A stretch of 44,316 bases of DNA, taken from Planctomycetota bacterium (GTDB lineage Bacteria; Planctomycetota; OFTM77). The position numbers and the translations under genes are program-made. The stretch lies in contig JAJDCO010000026.1 in the NCBI GenBank assembly GCA_029260795.1, forward strand, positions 1-44,316, read 5' to 3'. Position 1 is the first letter of the stretch, and each line of letters opens with the position of its first letter. The notes below the pieces were generated by a model. That model did no database searches. It was given only the letters and a program-made list of their open reading frames with translations, and was not told the origin of the DNA. Shown here piece by piece: positions 23,357 through 33,702 of the stretch.

Positions 23357-24253
23357 TCACGACAGCTCGAGGACGTCGAGGGTTCGCAGGGGCTTTTCCA
23401 CTTCTTCGAAGCCTCTCACCTCGAGTCGAGCGCCGGTCGAGGTTTCGGTCAGGAGGCTGAAGCAGAACGGGCGGGGGGATGGTCCTTCGTACTGGTCGAG
23501 GTGGCGCCTCGATGCCCCTTCGACGAGACGAACGCGGGGGCCGCCGCCGGCTCCTTGGACGATGCAATGCTTCCCTCGCTCGATGAAGTGCTCGTAGGAG
23601 TGCACGTGTCCGCTGATCAAGGCGAGGGTCTTCTCGTGGGCGAGGAAGCCGGGGAGGAAGGCCTGCTGGACGTGCTCGGATTCACCGACCGATTGCGCGT
23701 TGGTGAACGGAGGATGGTGGGTCAGCACGACGACTCCGCGCACCGACTCCTCCTCCTCCGCGGACTGGAGCGTGGTCTCGTACCACGCGCATTGAGCTCT
23801 CCAGTGCGCTGCCCCCAAGCGGTGCCGGTTCGAGTCGAGGAAGATCAAGCGGAGGGAGTCGAAGCGCTCGGTGTACCAAGTCCCCGCGGCGAATCGAGGA
23901 AAGCGCCGGCGATGGTGACGGAGCCCGCGAGTGGCCCAGGCCCACGTGTCATGATTGCCGAGAATCGGTAGGACCGGAGTCTCGCGTTGGCGCAGGGGCT
24001 GCAAGAGCCGGTCGACGGGCATCCACTCCCAGGCCCGGAAGCCGAAGCAGACCAGGTCACCGAGCAGAACCACCGCGCGCGGCGACGTGCTCACGACCGC
24101 GTCGATCAGACGAGCGCGGGCGCGGTCATTCTGCTCTCGCCGCAGCACGACGCGCTCGAAGAGCGACGTGCGTTGGAGATCCCCCAAGATTGCGATCGGC
24201 CCCGTCCGATCAGGGTCGGGGCGATCGCAGAATGCGGTGCCCGCTGCGCTCAA
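23357..24253 (-). CDS. Metallophosphoesterase (calcineurin-like)
   Basis: 298 residues from a TTG at 24253 that overlaps the pnp stop (TTGA). The reading frame is open far upstream inside pnp, but that part has the Arg-rich look of a shadow frame. Metal-binding blocks are visible in order: ILGDLQRT, VVLLGDLVCFG, LPILGNHDTWAWA, VVVLTHHPPFTN and LISGHVHSYEH. The first block usually reads D-x-H; here it is D-x-Q. The family hydrolyses phosphoesters with two metals, and no substrate can be named. The overlap suggests translation coupled to pnp. Confidence 0.85.
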   Translation of the reverse strand: MSAAGTAFCDRPDPDRTGPIAILGDLQRTSLFERVVLRREQNDRARARLIDAVVSTSPRAVVLLGDLVCFGFRAWEWMPVDRLLQPLRQRETPVLPILGNHDTWAWATRGLRHHRRRFPRFAAGTWYTERFDSLRLIFLDSNRHRLGAAHWRAQCAWYETTLQSAEEEESVRGVVVLTHHPPFTNAQSVGESEHVQQAFLPGFLAHEKTLALISGHVHSYEHFIERGKHCIVQGAGGGPRVRLVEGASRRHLDQYEGPSPRPFCFSLLTETSTGARLEVRGFEEVEKPLRTLDVLELS

Positions 24254-26361
24254 TCCACCGGCGGATTGACGACCTCGGACATCGAAACGCCCAAGGCGGT
24301 GCGGCGAGAGAGCCGGATCTTGCCGTTGCGCTCGACGCCGAGCACCTGAACGATGACCTCGTCCCCTTCCTTGAGCACGTCTTCGACTCGCTCGACGCGG
24401 CCTTCTTCGAGCTCGGAGATGTGGACCAGGCCGTCGGTGTTGGGGTAGATCCGCACGAAGGCGCCGAAGTCCTTGATCGTCACGACACGCGAGTGATAGT
24501 ACTTGCCCTCCTCGAGCGTGGCAGTCACCTCCTTCACGCGGCGCAGCGCGTCGTCGCCCTGCTTCTCCGAAGGCGCGAAGATCGAGACGCTGCCATCGTC
24601 TTCGACCGAGACGTCGGCGCCCGTCTGCTTTTGAATGTCCTGAATCGTGGCACCGCGGGGGCCGATCAGGTCTCGGATCTTCTCGGGGCGGATGGTGTGG
24701 AGTCGGAAGCACGGCGCGTGCTCCGAGACCTTGGTGCGCGGCTGCTCGAGGATGCGGGCCATCTCGGTCAGGATGTGGAGACGACCTTGGCGAGCCTGCT
24801 CGAGAGCGCGCTCGAGGACGTCGCGAGGCAGCGAGCCCAACTTGTTGTCCATCTGCAGCGCCGTGATGCCCTCGCGGGTGCCGGCCACCTTGAAGTCCAT
24901 ATCACCGAGATGATCCTCGTCCCCGAGGATGTCGGAGAGCACGGCGATCTGCCCCTCGGCCTGGATGAGGCCCATGGCGATGCCGGCGACGGGGCGAGTG
25001 ATCGGAACGCCCGCATCCATCAAGGCCAAGGTGCCGCCGCAGACCGTCGCCATCGAGGAGGAGCCGTTGGACTCACTGATGTCTGACTCGACGCGCAGGA
25101 CGTACGGGAAATCCTCGGCCTTGGGCAGCACCGGGGTGATGCCGCGCTTGGCGAGCGTGCCGTGTCCGATCTCGCGGCGACCGGGGCCACGCAGCGGGCG
25201 CGTCTCACCGACGCAGTAGGGCGGGAAGTTGTAGTGGAGGAGGAAGGTCTCGGTTTGATCGCCGAGGATGGTCTCGACGCGTCGAGCGCTGTGCGGCGGA
25301 CCGAGGGTGCAGGAGACCATGGCTTGCGTCTCTCCGCGCGTGAAGATCGCCGAGCCGTGCACCCGGGGCAGCCAACCGACGCGGCCCGAGATGGGGCGCA
25401 CGGTGGTCAGGTCGCGGCCGTCGAGCCGCACGCCGTCGACGGCCACGCGACGCCGCACGATCTCGGACTGCAGATCGTGGACGATACCGCCGACGCGCGG
25501 GTCCGGCGTCTCGTCCTCGAGCAGGAACTCGGACGCGACCGATCGTTCGGCCTGAGAGACCGCTTCGGCACGGGCGAGCTTCTCGTGGATGGACAGCGCC
25601 TCGGTGAGCCGCGGCTGTGCCACCTCACGAACGCGCGCGGCGAAGTCGGTGTCCTCGGCGACCTCCTCGATCACCCACTTCTCACGTCCGACCTCGGCCC
25701 GCCAGCGATCCAGGAGCTGCAAGAACTCGCCGAGCCAATGCTCGCCACGCTCGAGCGCTTCGATGACGACGGCTTCGGAGGCCTCGCGTCCCTCGCCTTC
25801 GACCATGCTGAGCCCGTCGGGTCCGGCCGAGACGATCAGGTCGAGCAGGTTGCTCTGACGCTCCGCCTCGGTGGGCAGCGCCATGACCGAGTCGCCGTTG
25901 GAGCCCACGCGGATGCCGCCGGCGGGTCCGTTCCAGGGGATGTCGGACAGGTGCAGGGCCGCCGCGGCGCCGAGGATGCCCAGCGGGCTGGGATCGATGG
26001 CGGGGTTGGCGGACAAGACGGTCGCCATCACCTGAACCTCGTTCCGGAACCCCTTGGGGAAGAGGGGGCGGATCGAGCGGTCGATGAGACGGCAGGTGAG
26101 CACCTCGTGGTCGGCGATGCGCCCTTCGCGCTTGAGGTATCCGCCGGGAATGCGGCCGGCGGAGGCGAGCTTCTCGCGGTACTCGACGGTCAGGGGAAAG
26201 AAGGAGGCGTCGGGTCGCGCCGTGCGTGCGGCGACCGCAGCGACGAGCACGACGACGTCGTCCATTTGAAGCAGGATCGAAGCATTGGCCTGCTTGGCGA
26301 TCTCGCCGGTTTCGAGGCGGACCTCACGGTCACCAAAGCGGATGGTCTGCACCGATGGCAT
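24250..26361 (-). CDS. pnp: Polyribonucleotide nucleotidyltransferase (PNPase)
   Basis: 703 residues, the normal length. PNPase degrades RNA 3' to 5' by phosphorolysis. Two RNase PH cores (about 10-220 and 315-540) flank a helical domain. The second core has FTRGETQAMVSCTLG, SDISESNGSSSMATVCGG and DEDHLGDMDFKVAGT with the catalytic acidic residues. A KH domain (about 555-610, loop GPRG 567-570) and an S1 domain (about 620-688) follow. It lies 75 nt after citrate synthase on the same strand. The GC-rich spacer (26362-26436) has small GGGC/GCCC hairpins. rpsO, its common neighbour, is not next to it. Confidence 0.98.
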   Translation of the reverse strand: MPSVQTIRFGDREVRLETGEIAKQANASILLQMDDVVVLVAAVAARTARPDASFFPLTVEYREKLASAGRIPGGYLKREGRIADHEVLTCRLIDRSIRPLFPKGFRNEVQVMATVLSANPAIDPSPLGILGAAAALHLSDIPWNGPAGGIRVGSNGDSVMALPTEAERQSNLLDLIVSAGPDGLSMVEGEGREASEAVVIEALERGEHWLGEFLQLLDRWRAEVGREKWVIEEVAEDTDFAARVREVAQPRLTEALSIHEKLARAEAVSQAERSVASEFLLEDETPDPRVGGIVHDLQSEIVRRRVAVDGVRLDGRDLTTVRPISGRVGWLPRVHGSAIFTRGETQAMVSCTLGPPHSARRVETILGDQTETFLLHYNFPPYCVGETRPLRGPGRREIGHGTLAKRGITPVLPKAEDFPYVLRVESDISESNGSSSMATVCGGTLALMDAGVPITRPVAGIAMGLIQAEGQIAVLSDILGDEDHLGDMDFKVAGTREGITALQMDNKLGSLPRDVLERALEQARQGRLHILTEMARILEQPRTKVSEHAPCFRLHTIRPEKIRDLIGPRGATIQDIQKQTGADVSVEDDGSVSIFAPSEKQGDDALRRVKEVTATLEEGKYYHSRVVTIKDFGAFVRIYPNTDGLVHISELEEGRVERVEDVLKEGDEVIVQVLGVERNGKIRLSRRTALGVSMSEVVNPPVD

Positions 26362-26436
26362 GTTGGGCTCACGCTGAAGGATTTGGGAACGAGCCCAGGG
26401 GGCCCGCGGTGAGCCCGTCGGGCGATCGTGAAAGTC

Positions 26437-27723
<1,287 letters not shown>

Positions 27724-27815
27724 GGTAGGTTCTGCGACTTGCTAACGTTCTGGTGTGCAAGTGGTTGCGCGTGAGGCTGGCGAGTCGAAACCCGCTGCAA
27801 CGACGAAAGGTCGGC

Positions 27816-27844
27816 ATTGTACCCTTCGCCGTTTCGCCTGCGAA
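27816..27844 (-). promoter_or_regulatory. Candidate sigma-70 promoter for gltA
   Basis: On the minus strand, TTCGCA (27844-27839), a 17-nt spacer and TACAAT (27821-27816; 5/6 match to the -10 consensus) precede the gltA ATG by about 93 nt. Confidence 0.4.
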
Positions 27845-27880
27845 GCCGGAATTCCCGAAGGCGGGGTCCCGACACGCGAA

Positions 27881-27906
27881 CGGCCGACTCCCAAAGGAGC
27901 CGGCCG
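27881..27906. terminator. Hairpin after the sialidase-like gene
   Basis: CGGCCG-A-CTCC and GGAG-C-CGGCCG form an 11-position stem with one mismatch and a CAAA loop. It lies 33 nt past the stop of the sialidase-like gene (minus strand). T-runs on either side are short, so termination is plausible rather than certain. Confidence 0.45.
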
Positions 27907-27938
27907 AGGTTTCGGTCCCGAGAGAGCGCCGCGATCGA

Positions 27939-29216
27939 TCAGGGATCGATCCAGATGTCCCCGGTGGGTGAGCTGGTGCGATAGAGCTGGGACTCGGCCG
28001 GGATCGCGTTCGCGCCGCGGGGCGTGATCGCCATCCGCGGCGTCGCCGGCCGGACCAGCGGGTGGTCGTTGATCTGGGTCGTGGTCACCTCGAAGCCCCG
28101 CACGTGCGCCTGGAAGAACAGGACTCCGATGCCGGGGTTCGGCAGTACCGGATCGGTCACGCAGACGGCGGTGATGAAAGCATCATTCCCGCGAATCTCG
28201 ATGTCGGCCGACGTCTGGGCGCGACCGTGCAGGGCCGGCAGCTCGGTGAAGCTCCCGGCCGTGATCCCGTTGTACCAGGTGAGCGAGTAGGCGCCGTAGC
28301 GATCCGGCTGCCCTCGGAGAGCCGTGAAGTTGATCTCACCGCGATAGACCGCTACCTCGGGATGATGTGTTCGCACGCTCGGTGACGTTTGGAACGTCGC
28401 TTTCAGCGACTTCCAACGCTGGATGTGGTCCTCCGAGCGGCCGCTCACGAGATGCACCACGCCATCCGTGTCGTCATGAAAGACGAGCACCGTCTCGCGC
28501 GTGTTCAGGTCACCGACCAGGCTGGGATGGCCGAAGTTACTACCCGAGGAGATCACGTCACCGTAGGGGCCGGCGACGATCCGACCGTACTGGCAGCTCT
28601 TTCCATAGTCTTCGGAGTAGGTCACTTGGACGGTCGACGTTCCACTCTTGAGCGACGGAAACGTGAAGGCCATGCCGACCGCGTAGTCGCTGCCGCCGGC
28701 GAGGGGAATCACGGCGATGCTGCTGTGCATCTCGGACCAGGGCCGAGCGTGACCCCAGGACGGCTCGATCCAGACGCATTGAGGACCGGGCCAGGGCTGG
28801 AGATACGAGCCGCTCAGCATGCCGAGGAAGCCGAGCGGTTGCCCGCGATCGCTCCAGACACCGTTCACACCGATGTAGACCTTGCGGTCGATGCTCGAGT
28901 TGCCGGTGCCGTAGGCGAGGTCGAGCGAGAGGTGACGGATCTCCTCGACTCGGCCCAATGGACCGACGTAGAGAGGGATCCAGCTCCGGCCCTGGTCGTC
29001 CGATCGCAGGACGTGAATCTGGTCGTAGGGACTCTTCGGCTCGGCCCAGGCGAGGACGATCGTGCCTTGGTCGTCGATGTCGAAGTCGAGGGCGCGAGCA
29101 CCGCGATCCACCGAGAGATCGATATCGTCTTGGGCGACGAGCGAGGCGGTCGACAGGTTGAGGGCTGCGAACATCCAAGAAGCGAGCACGAGTGAACGGC
29201 GTTGAGTGCAAGGCAT
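27939..29216 (-). CDS. Secreted sialidase/BNR-like beta-propeller protein
   Basis: 425 residues from the ATG at 29216, which has AGGAG 8 nt upstream; the longer reading from 29327 lacks that and adds 37 polar residues. A signal peptide (RRSLVLASWMFAALNLSTASLVAQ, end near 27) is followed by repeats with the BNR Asp-box pattern S-x-D-x-G-x-x-W, e.g. RSDDQGRSWIPLY and a related SEDYGKSCQYGRI. The rest is beta-rich. Such propellers may be sialidases or simple repeat proteins. The Arg triad of true sialidases cannot be identified confidently, so an enzyme activity is not claimed. It follows the FecR-like protein gene by 163 nt on the same strand. Confidence 0.6.
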   Translation of the reverse strand: MPCTQRRSLVLASWMFAALNLSTASLVAQDDIDLSVDRGARALDFDIDDQGTIVLAWAEPKSPYDQIHVLRSDDQGRSWIPLYVGPLGRVEEIRHLSLDLAYGTGNSSIDRKVYIGVNGVWSDRGQPLGFLGMLSGSYLQPWPGPQCVWIEPSWGHARPWSEMHSSIAVIPLAGGSDYAVGMAFTFPSLKSGTSTVQVTYSEDYGKSCQYGRIVAGPYGDVISSGSNFGHPSLVGDLNTRETVLVFHDDTDGVVHLVSGRSEDHIQRWKSLKATFQTSPSVRTHHPEVAVYRGEINFTALRGQPDRYGAYSLTWYNGITAGSFTELPALHGRAQTSADIEIRGNDAFITAVCVTDPVLPNPGIGVLFFQAHVRGFEVTTTQINDHPLVRPATPRMAITPRGANAIPAESQLYRTSSPTGDIWIDP

Positions 29217-29235
29217 CGGCGATCTCCTGAGCTCG

Positions 29236-29255
29236 AGCCGATCCGAGGATCGGCT
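29236..29255. promoter_or_regulatory. Inverted repeat in the leader of the sialidase-like gene
   Basis: AGCCGATCC and GGATCGGCT are perfect 9-bp inverted arms with 2 bases between. The element lies 20-40 nt upstream of the ATG at 29216, just before the AGGAG. It could be an operator or an RNA hairpin near the ribosome site. Confidence 0.4.
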
Positions 29256-29379
29256 GAAGCGCTGCCCACCGGAATGGGGGCCATCGGGGCGCCACCGTCC
29301 CGAGACGGCGGCTCTCGCCTTCCCCAACGAGAGCCCGACTCGAACGCAACAAGAGTTCTTCGGGTGTCGGAGTGTCGCG

Positions 29380-32130
29380 CTAGCGGAGTGTCACGGTCGC
29401 CTGGTCACCGAACATCTCGAACGTGCCTTCGAGCTGGCGACCGTCGGCCTCGGCGGTCACGCGGTAGGTCCCAGGACCGAGGTGCTTCACCTCGAAGGTG
29501 CGCCCATCCGCGCTGCCGATGGTGGCGATGTGCCGGTAGTCGGCCGGGACGCGCTCGGCCAGGTTCTGGCCGGCGAAGGAGAGGACACGAACCGTGATCG
29601 CGACGTCGGCCGGGAGCGGATCGCCTTCGATGCGGCCCATGAGACGACCCTCCGGCCACAGGATGAGCTGCTCGTTGGCGTCTTCCTGCGAGCTCATCTC
29701 GACCCAGAACGTCTGCTCCAGCTGCGGATGTACCACACGCGCGATACAGGGGCCCATCGACAGGGACTGGGCCGAGAAGCGGCCTTCGTCATCGGTCGTC
29801 GCGTCTCGTGACTCGATCGTGCCGGCACCGAGGATGCCGATCGAGACCAGGGCCCCGGAGACGGCAGCGTCGTCGAGCAGCAGCCGACCGGCAACGCTGC
29901 CCCGGCGTCCGCCGAAGTTCACGGTCACCGTTTCGCCTTCGGCGATCTTGACCAGCTTGATCTCCGAGCCGAACCCGCGAGTGACCGCAAAGGTGCCCTC
30001 GGGCACGGCCGAGAAGTTGTAGCGGCCTTGCTTGTCGGTCTGGCGGTACATCAGCATCTCGTGCTTGCCGCCGATCAGGTCCGGGCGGTAGAGGCTGACG
30101 GAGTTCTGGGACGGGTTACCCTCATTGTCGAAGAACTGTCCGACGATCGTGCCGCCGGCAGGAAGGATGATCTCGAGGCCTTGTGTCTCTTCACCGGCGA
30201 GGATCTCGACGCCCTCTCGGTTGATGTCGACGTACACGGGCACCGTACCGTCTTCAGGAGCCTCGAACTCTCTCGAGTCGTTGCGCCGGACGGTCAGCTC
30301 GTAGGTGCCGACACGCAGCTCGCCGAATCGGAATTGCCCGCCCGAGTCGCTGCTCTCGGTTTGACCGCTGACGAAGGTGGCGGAGTCCGTGCGTCCGTGG
30401 ATGGCGGAGAGCTGAACGGCTCCCTCTCGATAGAGGATGATCTCGACGTCCTCGGCGGCTCGGCCATCGGCGTAGGAGACGTGACCGCTCAAGCTGCCGG
30501 TCTCCAAGGGCGGGAGGACCAAGTCGAGGTCGGTGCGATTCATGCCCGGGTTCTCGAGTCGAATGGTGGCGTGCTCCGGATGCTCGGCCGCGAGCTGAAT
30601 GTCGTCACCGACGATCTCGATGCGATAGAAGCCGTCCTCGTCGGACTGGACGCTCGTGCTCATCTTGGCTTCTTCGAAAAAGAGACGCCGCTTGATGCTC
30701 TCGACCTCGATCCACGCGCCCGCGATCGGCTGTCCCTGGGTGTTCCGCACGATGCCCGACAAGAATCCCGTCTCCTCGAGAGGAATGTCGAGATGCTGCT
30801 GTCCCGGGCGAAGCTGATAGGACATCTCTCGTGGAGCATAGCCTTGGGCCTTGGCTTCGAAGACCAGTCGTGTGCCGATGGCGCCCTGGATCTCGAAGAC
30901 GCCATTCTTGTCGATCGGGAGACGCGCCCGGAGCTCGCGGAAGGGGTCGGCGGCCTTGAGTGGAATCGAGAGCTGTAGATCCGCGAACTGATCTCCGCCG
31001 CGCACGGGCCGGCCGTCGGGGCCGAGGAGCCTTCCGGTGAGAACCGCTCCCGGGGCGAGAGCGACCGTGAGCTCCTCGCCCTCGAGCGAGTTCGGCCGGC
31101 CGAGCACGAGGATCGGACGCTGCCCCTCGGCACGAATGAGAAGGCCTTCGGTGTCGTGGGGTGGAAACTCCGGAAAGAGGAAGCGGCCATCGGCATCGGT
31201 CGTCGTGTGAGTTTGCTCGATCAGCGACGACCCGGCGAGGGCCGGTAAGGGGCCGTCGAGCTCATTGCCGAAGGCGAGGGCGAGCCGGAAGCTTCCATCG
31301 GCGAATCGCTCGCGTAGGGTCGTGCGGACGTCCAGGTCTCGATACTTGCACCAGACGACCTCGGCGCCCGCGAAGGGGGCGCCCGTGGCTTCATGAATCA
31401 CTTGCCCCACCAAGAAGGGCTTCTCGCCGCTCTCGCTCGGAGAAGGTCCCGGGTCATCGGAGGCACCGGGCTCCTCGACGACCGGACGCGCGGTCTCGGT
31501 CACGGAGGGCTCCAACACGACGATGGGCTTGGAGTCGGCTTCAGGAATCGCAAGCTCGATCGAGGTGGGTGCCTCGAGCGCGTGCGTCTGCGCGTCGAGC
31601 TCGACCTCGCCGTTTCCGCTCACGAGTTGAATGGTAACGATGGCGGCCAAGGTGCCGGCGGCGATGCCGCCGAGACCGAGCTGACGGGAAAGGCGGGACA
31701 TCTCGGGATCTCCTTTCAACACGACCCGGACTTCGGCTTGCCCGGAGGCGAGTCGGAGTCGGCCGCGAGGGAACTCGACTTGAAGGGAGCCGGTGCCGGT
31801 CTCGGCAGTGACGGACCCCTGGAACAGCACGAGTCTTGAAAGGGAGCGCTCGACCTCGTGACGGCTCCCCGGCGCGAGCCGGAAGGATCCGCCATCCGCC
31901 AGTCGGATCGGACCGTCGCCGCCGTCGCCGCCATCGAGGGCCCGCCAGACCGCCGTCGCCGAGACCAGCACCAGAATGGCCGCCGCGATCGCCCAACGGC
32001 GACCCCTTCCGGGCCGACGACGAGCGGCGAGCTCGTCGTGCGCCGCCCCCAGGATCTTCTGATCCAGGGAGATCGGCGTCGTGGCCGGGAGGCTGTGCTC
32101 GAGAGCTTGTTCGAGATCGCGGTCAGACAT
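29380..32130 (-). CDS. FecR-like membrane protein with about seven carboxypeptidase-regulatory-like domains; probable anti-sigma factor
   Basis: 916 residues from the ATG at 32130, which overlaps the sigma gene's stop; a GTG one codon earlier is also possible. The first 45 residues are short, charged and helical as in anti-sigma domains but lack a zinc HxxxCxxC motif. A membrane helix follows (about 46-63). Residues about 75-140 resemble a FecR segment (GGSFRLAPGSRHEVERSLSRLVLFQG). A second hydrophobic stretch lies near 153-170. After a Pro/Glu linker there are about seven carboxypeptidase-regulatory-like beta domains, each opening like V-x-G-x-V and closing with D-x-x-G-x-F/Y-x-F (e.g. TTDADGRFLFPEF, SDEDGFYRIEI, TDKQGRYNFSAV). 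Inferred role: it binds the sigma factor inside and senses an envelope signal outside. Confidence 0.75.
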   Translation of the reverse strand: MSDRDLEQALEHSLPATTPISLDQKILGAAHDELAARRRPGRGRRWAIAAAILVLVSATAVWRALDGGDGGDGPIRLADGGSFRLAPGSRHEVERSLSRLVLFQGSVTAETGTGSLQVEFPRGRLRLASGQAEVRVVLKGDPEMSRLSRQLGLGGIAAGTLAAIVTIQLVSGNGEVELDAQTHALEAPTSIELAIPEADSKPIVVLEPSVTETARPVVEEPGASDDPGPSPSESGEKPFLVGQVIHEATGAPFAGAEVVWCKYRDLDVRTTLRERFADGSFRLALAFGNELDGPLPALAGSSLIEQTHTTTDADGRFLFPEFPPHDTEGLLIRAEGQRPILVLGRPNSLEGEELTVALAPGAVLTGRLLGPDGRPVRGGDQFADLQLSIPLKAADPFRELRARLPIDKNGVFEIQGAIGTRLVFEAKAQGYAPREMSYQLRPGQQHLDIPLEETGFLSGIVRNTQGQPIAGAWIEVESIKRRLFFEEAKMSTSVQSDEDGFYRIEIVGDDIQLAAEHPEHATIRLENPGMNRTDLDLVLPPLETGSLSGHVSYADGRAAEDVEIILYREGAVQLSAIHGRTDSATFVSGQTESSDSGGQFRFGELRVGTYELTVRRNDSREFEAPEDGTVPVYVDINREGVEILAGEETQGLEIILPAGGTIVGQFFDNEGNPSQNSVSLYRPDLIGGKHEMLMYRQTDKQGRYNFSAVPEGTFAVTRGFGSEIKLVKIAEGETVTVNFGGRRGSVAGRLLLDDAAVSGALVSIGILGAGTIESRDATTDDEGRFSAQSLSMGPCIARVVHPQLEQTFWVEMSSQEDANEQLILWPEGRLMGRIEGDPLPADVAITVRVLSFAGQNLAERVPADYRHIATIGSADGRTFEVKHLGPGTYRVTAEADGRQLEGTFEMFGDQATVTLR

Positions 32131-32665
32131 CACCGATGGTCCTTCCGAGGCGTTGGCGCAGAGTGTCGAGCGCGCGCCGGTACCGGTTGCGAACGGTGGC
32201 CAACGGAGCCTCGACCTCGGACGCGATGGTCGCGAAGTCGAGGCGTCCGAAAAGCCGGAGGCGAATCACGTCGGCCTGAGGCTCGGGCAAGGCGCTGACC
32301 GCCTCCTGGACGAGGGTCTCGCGCTCGCGCTCCCAGCTCTGCTCCGCCGGGGCGGGCCGTCCGTCCGAGGCATGCTGTGCCGCCTCGAGCGATTGGGTCC
32401 GTCCGGCGAACGAGCGTCGCTGGTCGATGAAGCGATTGCGAACCGAGCGGAGCAGGTAGGCGAGGACCGCCGCGTCCGGGCGCAGCCGATCGACGTTTCG
32501 CAGGAAGCCGAGAAACGCATCCTGGGCGAGGTCCTCCGCGACCAGTCCGACGCCGCCCAATGAGCAGGCGTAACGGTAGACCCGATCTTTGTACTCGGTG
32601 TAGAGGGCCTCGAAGGCTCGCTCGTCACCGCGGCGGATTCCCGCGATCCAGAAGGCGTCGCTCAC
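32123..32665 (-). CDS. ECF-type RNA polymerase sigma factor
   Basis: 180 residues, starting at GTG 32665 after GAAAGGG. Region 2 is FEALYTEYKDRVYRYACSLGG...AEDLAQDAFLGFLRNVDRL (about 17-60), which binds the -10 element and core polymerase. Region 4 is ALPEPQADVIRLRLFGRLDFATIASEVEAPLATVRNRYRRALDTLRQRL (about 125-173), which binds -35. There is no region 3, as in ECF sigma factors. The stop overlaps the start of the FecR-like membrane protein gene, a typical sigma/anti-sigma pairing. No target promoters are obvious in the window. Confidence 0.93.
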   Translation of the reverse strand: MSDAFWIAGIRRGDERAFEALYTEYKDRVYRYACSLGGVGLVAEDLAQDAFLGFLRNVDRLRPDAAVLAYLLRSVRNRFIDQRRSFAGRTQSLEAAQHASDGRPAPAEQSWERERETLVQEAVSALPEPQADVIRLRLFGRLDFATIASEVEAPLATVRNRYRRALDTLRQRLGRTIGDV

Positions 32666-32835
32666 CGGTTCCCTTTCAACATGGACTCACCCGGTTCACG
32701 GAGCAGGGCCCGAAAGTGGCCTTTCGAGTTCTGATTCTTTTCTCGAGAAGCGATCGGCGCATTCTACCGGAAGAGTGCGGCAGGGACTCGATGGGCCCGG
32801 GAGAGCGGCCGACCGGCCACGGTGTCGAGCGCAAG

Positions 32836-32912
32836 GCTGAACCCCAGCTTTGTAAAACGAAATGCTCCCGGCCGTCCCCTCGGAGGCCCGAATTCATTCG
32901 GGTGGGAGGTCG
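32836..32912 (-). repeat. About 77-bp dispersed repeat with a TTCA-centred palindrome, copy 2
   Basis: Inverted copy of 9841-9917, with CCCGAATTCATTCGGG at 32887-32902. The region 32666-33150 upstream of the sigma gene and the histidine kinase remnant has no intact gene and is mostly this element and the palindrome at 32955-32970. Confidence 0.7.
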
Positions 32913-32954
32913 TTGGCCCTTGCGAAACCGTCGTGATCGCCGAGGGCGTATCCA

Positions 32955-32970
32955 GCGGACTGAAGTCCGC
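32955..32970. repeat. TGAA-centred palindrome GCGGAC-TGAA-GTCCGC
   Basis: Perfect 6-bp arms around TGAA, 52 bp from the palindrome at 32887-32902. The arms differ completely from the other members but the centre is conserved. Confidence 0.7.
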
Positions 32971-33152
32971 CCTCCGGTTTGCGTGGGAGAGAGAGCGGTG
33001 CGCGAGAAGCCCTCCCTTCGTGCTGTTTCAAGCGTCTCGAGAGGTCGTGCTGCTCTTGCGCATTGGGGGGGCGGGAACGCCTTCGGTCTGGTGATGGGCT
33101 GCTTGGTGCTCCTCGCCAGCCACCTGCTGGCCAAGCGACGAGCTCTTCGAAC

Positions 33153-33644
33153 GTGATGGACTCGGTCATCGGAGAGCTCGCGTCGCTCATGAGTGAGAAG
33201 AACATGGAGGCCGTGTTCACGACGCCCCGGATCACGTCGCCCGTGAATGCCGACGCGGTGCGGCTCGCGCAGGTGTTTCGAAACCTCCTGAGCAACGCCA
33301 TCAAGTTCTCGCGACCGGGAGGCCGTCTCGAGATCGCTTGTGAGACGAGGCCGGACGAGGTTCTGTGGTCGGTACGGGACGAGGGGCCGGGGATCCCCAA
33401 TGAGGAGCTGGAGCAGATCTTCGAGAAGTTTCAGCAGTCCAGTCGGACTCGAACCGGCGCTGGCGGTACCGGGCTGGGATTGGCGATCTGTCGAGAGATC
33501 GTCAACGCGCATCAAGGGAAGATCTGGGCGACCAATCACCCCGACGGTGGAGCCTGCTTCCACGTCGAGCTCCCCGCCGCGAAGATAGTGAAGAGGGACG
33601 CCGCCCGCACATCACCGCGTCCGGGAAAAAGACCCACCGCCTGA
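33153..33644 (+). pseudogene. Histidine kinase remnant (ATP-binding domain only)
   Basis: Only the catalytic ATPase end of a sensor kinase is left: N box LSNAIKFS, G1 DEGPGIP, F box FEKFQQ, and G2 GGTGLGLAI. The sequence from the in-frame GTG/ATG at 33153/33156 starts just past where the phospho-acceptor His region would end. No HisKA, PAS or membrane part precedes it; instead there is repeat-rich DNA with no family signal. The frame is intact to the stop at 33644, so a short ATPase-like protein could still be made. I read it as a 5'-truncated gene. No response regulator is nearby. Confidence 0.7.
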
Positions 33645-33702
33645 GCGAGAGCTTCGCCGAGTTGCGAACACATCGCGACACCTTCGGACTCGCCCCGCTG
33701 CC

